A program made the translations under genes and the position numbers. The notes below the pieces were generated by a model. It ran no database searches. It had not been told where the DNA came from and saw only the letters and a program-made list of their open reading frames with translations. Shown here piece after piece: positions 27,113 to 32,076 of a stretch of 32,076 nt of DNA. Source of the DNA: Frankiaceae bacterium (GTDB taxonomy: Bacteria > Actinomycetota > Actinomycetes > BP-191). The first letter of the stretch is position 1; every line of letters starts with the position of its first letter. The DNA lies in assembly GCA_030840645.1 (NCBI GenBank), contig JAVEEC010000023.1, positions 1 through 32,076 of the forward strand, read 5' to 3'.

Positions 27113-27969
27113 CGCCGTACCCCTTCGAGGAAGGACCGGACGGCCTCGAGGTAGCGCGGCTGCTCCTCGACGAACGTCATGTGCCCGCTGTGCTCGAACA
27201 CCTCCAGGACAGCGCCCGGGACGCCGTTCGCGATCGTCTCGGCCGCCTCGACGGTGCAGGTCCGGTCGTGCCGCCCGGCCAGCACGAGGACCGGGTGCGG
27301 GATCGTCGCCAGCGCGGCCTCCACCTCGATGCCGCCGTACTCGGCAACGGCGAAGTGCCGGATCACCTCCGGCGCGCCGACCAGGCCCGCGGTGCGGGCG
27401 GCGTAGTCGGCGATGCGCGGGTCCCGCGGGTCGGCGAAGTGCCACGGCATCTGGTCGGCGAGCAGCCCGCGCAGCGCGTCGGGCGTCTGGACGGTTGCCT
27501 CGTCCGCCCACGACCGCACGACCTGCTCGCGCAGGTCGGCCGGCTCGAACGCGTCGAGCCGTTCCTGCAGGTCGGCCAGGAACCGCACGGACGGCACGCC
27601 GCTCGACACGATCGTCCCCGCCGGCTCGCCGGGGAAGTCCACGGCGTGTCGCAACGCCACGAACGCGCCGAACGAGTGCCCCAGCACGGCGTAGGGACCC
27701 AGGTCGAGCGCGGCGGCGAGCGCGGTGACGTCCGCGGCCATCCGTTCCAGCGTCCAGGTCGCCGCGGGCGAGGCGTCGGAGCGGCCCTGCGCGCGCTGGT
27801 CCACGAGCAGCAGCCGGTACGCGTCCGCCAGCGGGTCGAGGTAGTCGGCGAACATCACGTGGTCGAGCCCGGGGCCGCCGTGCAGCACGACGACCGGGAA
27901 GCCTGAGCCGCGTTCGGTGACGGAGAGCCGGGTGTCCCCGACGTCGACCAGCCGGGAGGTCTCGTCCAT
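27109..27969 (-). CDS. alpha/beta hydrolase (proline iminopeptidase-like)
   Basis: This 286-residue alpha/beta hydrolase has the oxyanion-hole motif HGGPG (residues 30-34). The nucleophile elbow is GHSFG (Ser99), with the likely acid in GRHDRT (Asp235) and histidine in HSGHMTF (His263). HGGPG with GxSxG is typical of the prolyl aminopeptidase-like branch, but esterases share it, so the substrate is open. ATG codons at 27981 and 27978 are in frame. 27969 is chosen because a CATGAT hexamer (27982-27977) lies 7 nt upstream. The start is only 18 bp from the divergent DUF3151 gene. Confidence 0.9.
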   Translation of the reverse strand: MDETSRLVDVGDTRLSVTERGSGFPVVVLHGGPGLDHVMFADYLDPLADAYRLLLVDQRAQGRSDASPAATWTLERMAADVTALAAALDLGPYAVLGHSFGAFVALRHAVDFPGEPAGTIVSSGVPSVRFLADLQERLDAFEPADLREQVVRSWADEATVQTPDALRGLLADQMPWHFADPRDPRIADYAARTAGLVGAPEVIRHFAVAEYGGIEVEAALATIPHPVLVLAGRHDRTCTVEAAETIANGVPGAVLEVFEHSGHMTFVEEQPRYLEAVRSFLEGVRR

Positions 27970-27973
27970 GCAG

Positions 27974-27984
27974 GGCATCATGCC
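27974..27984. promoter_or_regulatory. 11-bp palindrome in 18-bp divergent gap
   Basis: GGCAT-C-ATGCC fills the middle of the 18-bp gap between two divergent starts. It contains CATCAT (plus, 6 nt before ATG 27988) and CATGAT (minus, 7 nt before ATG 27969), possible back-to-back -10 elements for leaderless transcripts. Confidence 0.35.
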
Positions 27985-27987
27985 GTT

Positions 27988-28401
27988 ATGGACAACCTGC
28001 TGGCGGGACCGCCCCCGACCCTCCTGCCCGACGACGCGCCCGCGGCCGACGCCGCGCTCGCCCGCGGCGCCGACCCGGCCGGCGTGGCCGCGGCGACGCC
28101 GACCCACCTCGCGGCGTGGGCGGCGCTGGCCGACGCGGCGTTCGCGGCGGGGGATCCGGTGGCGTCGTACGCGTACGCCCGCGTGGGCTACCACCGCGGG
28201 CTGGATGCGTTGCGCCGCAACGGGTGGAAGGGGTTCGGCCCGGTCCCGTGGTCGCACGAGCCGAACCGCGGCTTCCTCCGCGCGCTGCATGCCCTCGGCA
28301 GGGCGGCCGCGGCGATCGGCGAGAACGACGAGGCGCAACGCTGCGCGACGTTCCTGACGGACTGCGACCCGGCCGCGACCGCCGCCCTCGCTACTCCGTA
28401 G
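27988..28401 (+). CDS. DUF3151 family protein
   Basis: This 137-residue soluble protein matches the actinobacterial DUF3151 family. It has an N-terminal acidic/Ala-rich half and the highly conserved core YAYARVGYHRGLDALRRNGW, then GPVPWSHEPNRGFLRALHAL. The homologue in M. tuberculosis, Rv0360c, lies near purA (recollection), as here. Its function is unknown. ATG 27988 is 18 bp from the divergent hydrolase start. The last 11 bp overlap the convergent gene. Confidence 0.9.
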   Translation: MDNLLAGPPPTLLPDDAPAADAALARGADPAGVAAATPTHLAAWAALADAAFAAGDPVASYAYARVGYHRGLDALRRNGWKGFGPVPWSHEPNRGFLRALHALGRAAAAIGENDEAQRCATFLTDCDPAATAALATP

Positions 28402-28786
28402 CGGCCCTCGGCGTACGGCGCCGCCCGGCGAGCAGCGGCGCGCCGGGGAACGACCCGAGCCGCGTCCCGACGTCGTCGATCACGCCGACGATGCGCCCGG
28501 TCGTGGTCGCGATCGCGGCGACCTGGCGGTGGGTGTCGTCGATCTCGGCGAGCAGCGTGGCGAGCACGTCGCCTTCGAGCGTGTCGGCGATCTTCTGGAG
28601 CCCGGGAGCCAGTGCCCGCAACGGCTCCTCCAGGTCGTTCAGCAGGCTGTCCAGGCGGCGGACGACCGAGTGCGCGTCGCGCGCGAGCGCGGTGACGTGG
28701 CGCAGCGTGTCGGGCAGCCCCATGAACGCCTGCGTCTGCGCCTGGAGCAGCTCGAGCACGTCGGAGAGCCCGGGGAGCTTCGGCAT
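28391..28786 (-). CDS. small helical protein of unknown function
   Basis: This 131-residue protein is predicted almost entirely helical, with long amphipathic stretches (LSDVLELLQAQTQAFMGLPD, VVRRLDSLLNDLEEPLRALA, VLATLLAEIDDTHRQVAAIA). It lacks membrane segments and cysteines. The pattern suggests a coiled-coil or helical-bundle protein. The C-terminus is basic (AGRRRTPRAATE). No family is recognised. ATG 28786 is supported by a TACGCT hexamer 6 nt upstream on the minus strand. The gene is divergent from purA. Confidence 0.75.
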   Translation of the reverse strand: MPKLPGLSDVLELLQAQTQAFMGLPDTLRHVTALARDAHSVVRRLDSLLNDLEEPLRALAPGLQKIADTLEGDVLATLLAEIDDTHRQVAAIATTTGRIVGVIDDVGTRLGSFPGAPLLAGRRRTPRAATE

Positions 28787-28792
28787 ACGGGC

Positions 28793-28798
28793 AGCGTA
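28793..28798 (-). promoter_or_regulatory. -10 hexamer TACGCT, leaderless
   Basis: On the minus strand TACGCT is followed by 6 nt and ATG 28786. Confidence 0.45.
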
Positions 28799-28804
28799 CG
28801 GCGC

Positions 28805-28833
28805 TTGGCCCGTCCGTGAACCTCCGGTAAACT
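28805..28833 (+). promoter_or_regulatory. candidate purA promoter
   Basis: TTGGCC (28805-28810) and TAAACT (28828-28833, fits TAnnnT) are separated by exactly 17 bp. Transcription would start near 28840, at the base of the leader hairpin. Confidence 0.55.
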
Positions 28834-28842
28834 CCTGCCGCA

Positions 28843-28876
28843 AGAGGCCTCGGCACTTGCCGGGGTCTTTCGTTTT
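28843..28876 (+). terminator. terminator-like hairpin in the purA leader
   Basis: Bases 28843-28854 pair with 28859-28870 around an ACTT loop to give a 12-bp stem with three G-U pairs. The stem ends in TCTTT and is followed by CGTTTT. It starts within a few bases of the predicted transcription start and ends about 19 nt before the purA ATG. No upstream plus-strand gene needs a terminator here, so it may be an attenuator or a 5'-end stabilising hairpin. Confidence 0.6.
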
Positions 28877-28894
28877 GCCGCGAGGAGTACGCGC

Positions 28895-30178
28895 ATGCCC
28901 GCTGTCGTGATCGTCGGCGCCCAGTGGGGCGACGAGGGAAAGGGCAAGGCGACCGACCTGCTCGGGGACCGCCTCGACTACGTCGTCCGCTACAACGGCG
29001 GCAACAACGCCGGCCACACCGTCGTCATCGGGTCCGAGAAGTACGCGCTGCACCTGCTCCCGACCGGCATCCTCACCCCGACGCTGGTGCCGGTCATCGG
29101 CAACGGTGTCGTGGTCGACCTCGGCGTGCTGTTCGAGGAGATCGACCTGCTGACCGCCCGCGGCGTCGACACGTCACGGCTGCTGGTCAGCGCGAACGCG
29201 CACCTCATCACGCCGTACCACACGGCCATCGACAAGGTCGTCGAACGCTTCCTCGGCGAGGCCAAGCTCGGCACCACAGGTCGCGGCATCGGCCCCGCGT
29301 ACGCCGACAAGATGTCGCGGGTCGGGGTGCGCGTGCAGGACCTGTTCGACGAGAACATCCTGCGGCAGAAGGTCGACAGCGCGCTGAAGAGCAAGAACCA
29401 GCTGCTCACCAAGGTCTACAACCGCAAGGCCATCGACTCCGAGGCGGTCGTCCAGGAGCTGCTGTCGTACGCGCCGCGGCTCGCCCCCCTCGTCGCCGAC
29501 ACCGCGCTGCTCCTGCACAACGCGCTGCGCGACGGCAGGACCGTCCTGCTCGAAGGCGGGCAGGCGACGATGCTCGACGTCGACCACGGCACGTATCCGT
29601 TCGTCACGTCGTCCAACCCGACGACCGGCGGCGCCTGCGCGGGCTCCGGCATCGCGCCGCGCGAGATCACCCGGGCGATCGGCGTGCTCAAGGCGTACAC
29701 GACGCGGGTCGGGGAGGGGCCGTTCCCGACCGAGCTGCACGACGCGTGGGGCGACCGGCTGCGCGAGAACGGCGGCGAGTTCGGGACCACGACGGGGCGG
29801 CCGCGGCGGTGCGGCTGGTTCGACGCGGTCATCGCGCGCTACGCCGCGCGGATCAACGGCCTCACCGACTTCTTCCTGACCAAGCTCGACGTGCTCTCCG
29901 GCATCGAGTCGATCCCGGTCTGCGTGGGCTACCGCGTCGGCGCCACGACGTACGACGAGATGCCGGTGTCGCAGTCGGACTTCCACCACGCGGTACCGGT
30001 GTACGAGGAGCTGCCGGGCTGGTCAGAGGACATCTCGACGGTCACCGACTTCGACGACCTGCCGAAGAACGCGCAGTCCTACGTCAAGGCGCTCGAGGAC
30101 ATGAGCGGCACGCCGATCAGCGCGGTCGGCGTCGGCCCCGGCCGCACCCAGACCCTGGTCCTGCGCGACCTGGTCTAG
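28895..30178 (+). CDS. purA: adenylosuccinate synthetase
   Basis: This 427-residue enzyme makes adenylosuccinate from IMP, aspartate and GTP, the first committed step to AMP. The N-terminal GTP/catalytic loop is [11 protein letters not shown] (Asp13), followed by [10 protein letters not shown] with the catalytic His. [13 protein letters not shown] and [17 protein letters not shown] are conserved IMP-site regions, and the aspartate loop [14 protein letters not shown] is present. Length is normal for the family. ATG 28895 follows GAGGAG. Its product feeds PurB, whose gene starts at 31994. Confidence 0.98.
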   Translation: MPAVVIVGAQWGDEGKGKATDLLGDRLDYVVRYNGGNNAGHTVVIGSEKYALHLLPTGILTPTLVPVIGNGVVVDLGVLFEEIDLLTARGVDTSRLLVSANAHLITPYHTAIDKVVERFLGEAKLGTTGRGIGPAYADKMSRVGVRVQDLFDENILRQKVDSALKSKNQLLTKVYNRKAIDSEAVVQELLSYAPRLAPLVADTALLLHNALRDGRTVLLEGGQATMLDVDHGTYPFVTSSNPTTGGACAGSGIAPREITRAIGVLKAYTTRVGEGPFPTELHDAWGDRLRENGGEFGTTTGRPRRCGWFDAVIARYAARINGLTDFFLTKLDVLSGIESIPVCVGYRVGATTYDEMPVSQSDFHHAVPVYEELPGWSEDISTVTDFDDLPKNAQSYVKALEDMSGTPISAVGVGPGRTQTLVLRDLV

Positions 30179-30185
30179 CCCGACT

Positions 30186-30210
30186 CGTTCTTCACAGAAC
30201 GCGGGTTCTG
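30186..30210. promoter_or_regulatory. overlapping inverted repeats between purA and purD; SOS-like box
   Basis: GTTCT, AGAAC and GTTCT lie 9-10 nt apart, so two mutually exclusive hairpins can form: CGTTCT-TCAC-AGAACG (30186-30201) and CAGAAC-GCGG-GTTCTG (30195-30210). The second contains GAAC-N4-GTTC, the core of the Gram-positive LexA box. A role in purD control is unproven. Confidence 0.4.
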
Positions 30211-30224
30211 CCAGGATGCCGAGC

Positions 30225-31442
30225 GTGAGAGTCCTCGTCATCGGGTCCGGCGCGCGGGAGCACGCGCTCTGCCTGGCGCTGTCTCGCGACCCCGGCGTGC
30301 GCCACATCGTCTGCGCCCCCGGCAACGCCGGCACCGCGCGCCTCGCGGAGACCCGCAGCGTCGACCCGCTCGACCCGACCGCCGTCGCCGACCTCGCGGA
30401 CGCCGTCGACGCGGACCTGGTCGTCATCGGCCCGGAGGCGCCGCTCGTCAACGGCGCGGCCGACGCCGTCCGCGCCCGCGGCCGCAACGCGTTCGGCCCG
30501 AGTGCCGCCGCCGCCGCGATCGAGGGCAGCAAGGCGTTCGCCAAGGACGTCATGACCGCCGCGGGTGTCCCGACCGCCGGCTTCCGGCGCTGCACCACCA
30601 CCGCCGAGGTGAACGCCGCGCTGGACGAGTTCGGGCCGCCGTACGTCGTCAAGCACGACGGCCTCGCCGCCGGCAAGGGCGTCGTCGTCACCGCCGATCG
30701 GGCCGCCGCCACGAAGCACGCCGAGGGCGAGACGGTCGTGGTCGAGGAGTACCTCGACGGCCCCGAGGTCTCGCTCTTCGGGATCACCGACGGGACCACG
30801 GTCCTGCCCATGACACCCGCGCAGGACTTCAAGCGGGTCGGGGACGGCGACACCGGCCCGAACACTGGCGGCATGGGCGCGTACTCGCCGCTGCCGTGGG
30901 CGCCGGACGACCTGGTCGAGACGATCACCAAGACCGTTCTGCAGCCGACGGTGGACGAGATGGCGCGGCGGGGGACGCCGTTCCAGGGCCTGCTCTACGC
31001 CGGTCTCGCGCTGACGCGCAACGGCCTCAAGGTCGTGGAGTTCAACGCGCGCTTCGGCGACCCCGAGACGCAGGTCGTCCTGGCCCGGCTGAGGACTCCG
31101 TTGGGCGCCGTCCTGCACGCCGCCGCCACCGGCGGGCTCGAAGACGTCACCCTCGACTGGAGCGACGACGCCGCCGTGACCGTGGTCATGGCCGCCCTGG
31201 GCTACCCCGGGAGACCCACGACGGGGCAGCCGATCGACGGTCTCGCCGAGGCCGGCCGGGTCGCGGACGTGCTGCACGCCGGGACCCGCCTGGAGGACGG
31301 CAAGGTGCTGACCAACGGCGGCCGGGTGCTCTCGGTCACGGCCACCGGACCGACCCGGGAGGCGGCCCGGGAGAAGGCGTACGAGGCCGTCGCGATGATT
31401 CGGTTCCCGGGCGCCCACTGGCGCACAGACATCGCGGGTTAG
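30225..31442 (+). CDS. purD: phosphoribosylamine-glycine ligase (GARS)
   Basis: This 405-residue ATP-grasp enzyme joins glycine to phosphoribosylamine in the second step of purine synthesis. The N-terminal motif is VRVLVIGSGAREHAL. ATP-grasp segments include PPYVVKHDGLAAGKGVVV, VVVEEYLDGPEVSLF and VEFNARFGDPETQ; GPNTGGMGAYSP is the conserved substrate loop. GTG 30225 is chosen because the protein then begins at the conserved first strand and AGGA lies about 8 nt upstream; ATG 30216 would add three residues. purE follows after 66 bp. Confidence 0.95.
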   Translation: MRVLVIGSGAREHALCLALSRDPGVRHIVCAPGNAGTARLAETRSVDPLDPTAVADLADAVDADLVVIGPEAPLVNGAADAVRARGRNAFGPSAAAAAIEGSKAFAKDVMTAAGVPTAGFRRCTTTAEVNAALDEFGPPYVVKHDGLAAGKGVVVTADRAAATKHAEGETVVVEEYLDGPEVSLFGITDGTTVLPMTPAQDFKRVGDGDTGPNTGGMGAYSPLPWAPDDLVETITKTVLQPTVDEMARRGTPFQGLLYAGLALTRNGLKVVEFNARFGDPETQVVLARLRTPLGAVLHAAATGGLEDVTLDWSDDAAVTVVMAALGYPGRPTTGQPIDGLAEAGRVADVLHAGTRLEDGKVLTNGGRVLSVTATGPTREAAREKAYEAVAMIRFPGAHWRTDIAG

Positions 31443-31508
31443 GCAGTACGCGCCGGGTGCGGGAGAATTGGCCGACCGTCCGACCCAGCAAGCACCAGGA
31501 GACACACG

Positions 31509-31997
31509 GTGGCCGACGAGAGCCCGAAGGTCGCGATCATCTACGGCTCGCTCAGCGATGCGAACGTCATGAACCAGGCCGGCGCGATGCTGGAACGCTT
31601 CGGCGTCCCGTACGACGAGTGCTCGATCTCGGCGCACCGGGCCCCGCGCGCGCTCGCCGACTGGATGGCCGAGCTCGAGCCGCGCGGGATCGAGGTCGTC
31701 ATCGCGGGCGCCGGCATGAGCGCGGCGCTGCCGGGCGTCGTCGCGGCGCACACGACGTTGCCGGTGATCGGGGTGCCGATCAAGGGCGGCGCGCTCGACG
31801 GCCTGGACGCGATGCTCGCCATCTCGCAGATGCCGCCGGGCGTCCCGGTCGCCTGCATGGGCCTCGACGGCGCGAAGAACGCCGCCGTCCTCGCCGTGCA
31901 GATCCTCGCCACCGGCGACCCCGACCTGCGGGCCAGGCTCTGGAAGTTCAAGGACGACTTCGAGAGCGCCGCGACGGCGGCTCTCAGCAGCCGGTGA
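31509..31997 (+). CDS. purE: N5-carboxyaminoimidazole ribonucleotide mutase
   Basis: This 162-residue class I PurE converts N5-CAIR to CAIR. Conserved parts are the phosphate/ribose loop IIYGSLSDANVM, the catalytic SAHRAPRAL and GAGMSAALPGVVAAHTTLPVIGVP. The first loop reads SLSDANV where many PurE have SDSDW or SDSDL, a mild variation. GTG 31509 is preceded by AGGAG at about 8 nt. The stop overlaps the purB start by 4 bp (GTGA). I see no purK in the window, although class I PurE needs N5-CAIR from PurK, so purK must lie elsewhere. Confidence 0.96.
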   Translation: MADESPKVAIIYGSLSDANVMNQAGAMLERFGVPYDECSISAHRAPRALADWMAELEPRGIEVVIAGAGMSAALPGVVAAHTTLPVIGVPIKGGALDGLDAMLAISQMPPGVPVACMGLDGAKNAAVLAVQILATGDPDLRARLWKFKDDFESAATAALSSR

Positions 31998-32076
31998 TCG
32001 GGCGGTACACCCTCCCCGAGATGGGACGGGTCTGGTCCGAGGCCCACAAGTACGAGCTCTGGTGCCGGGTCGAGAC
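31994..32076 (+). CDS. purB: adenylosuccinate lyase, 5' part only
   Basis: The last 83 bases encode the first 27 residues of a protein starting VIGRYTLPEMGRVWSEAHKY, then ELWCRVE, the conserved N-terminus of PurB. The gene runs off the window. PurB acts on SAICAR and on the adenylosuccinate made by PurA. GTG 31994 overlaps the purE stop. Confidence 0.88.
   Translation, partial: MIGRYTLPEMGRVWSEAHKYELWCRVE

Noticed and set aside
23723-27511. A 1262-codon open frame on the minus strand antisense to fetAB and the acyltransferase
   Set aside because: Its product is dominated by Arg, Pro, Gly, Ala and Asp/His runs typical of antisense frames in GC-rich DNA, and real genes with clear motifs occupy the other strand.

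Overview
The window is about 32 kb of very GC-rich, gene-dense DNA. Many genes start with GTG, stop and start codons often overlap, and the high-GC heat-shock regulator HspR is present. Together these point to a high-GC Gram-positive bacterium of the class Actinomycetia. Gene content recalls, from memory, the dnaK-grpE-dnaJ-hspR / purA / DUF3151 / pyrE / clpB neighbourhood of mycobacteria, but the order differs and I cannot assign an order or genus. I see no tRNA, rRNA, CRISPR array, transposase, integrase or prophage gene, so this is mostly a chromosomal backbone region.

Layout. 1-3786 (minus strand): a truncated multi-pass membrane protein, a small single-pass membrane protein and a large membrane-anchored iron-sulfur oxidoreductase. 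3787-4014: a divergent intergenic region with a long hairpin. 4015-4500: a DUF192 lipoprotein. 4501-11362: the HspR-controlled chaperone operon dnaK-grpE-dnaJ-hspR-clpB, with a HAIR operator and two candidate promoters. 11343-12272 (minus): two small membrane proteins that look like tandem paralogues. 12345-15137: an NAD-dependent epimerase, pyrE, an unknown membrane-anchored protein and LemA. 15134-15760 (minus): a DedA protein. 15825-18315: a tightly coupled five-gene operon of a 31-residue membrane peptide, a lipoprotein, a divergent Nramp-family transporter and two PRC-barrel-like proteins. 18340-20996: a class I (DhnA-type) aldolase, a secreted BNR-repeat protein and dodecin. 21051-22515: a sigma factor with a C-terminal membrane segment and two-cysteine tail, flanked by two tiny secreted two-cysteine peptides. 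22559-25072: a beta-propeller protein (minus) and a FetAB-type ABC exporter. 25115-28786: an acyltransferase-SGNH protein, an alpha/beta hydrolase, a DUF3151 protein and a small helical protein. 28895-32076: purine genes purA, purD, purE and the start of purB.

The best candidate for an undescribed system is the sigma-factor/two-cysteine-peptide locus (21051-22515). The sigma factor's own C-terminus resembles the tail of the divergently encoded secreted peptide, and the shared intergenic region carries ECF-type GGAAC boxes pointing both ways. Second is the Nramp/lipoprotein/PRC-barrel operon, whose transporter lacks the usual Nramp metal-ligand motifs. A window-wide pattern also stands out: at least eight genes have a TAnnnT -10 hexamer 6-8 nt upstream of the start codon, the signature of leaderless mRNAs, and it helps fix several start sites. 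All function calls come from reading motifs; no database search was run.
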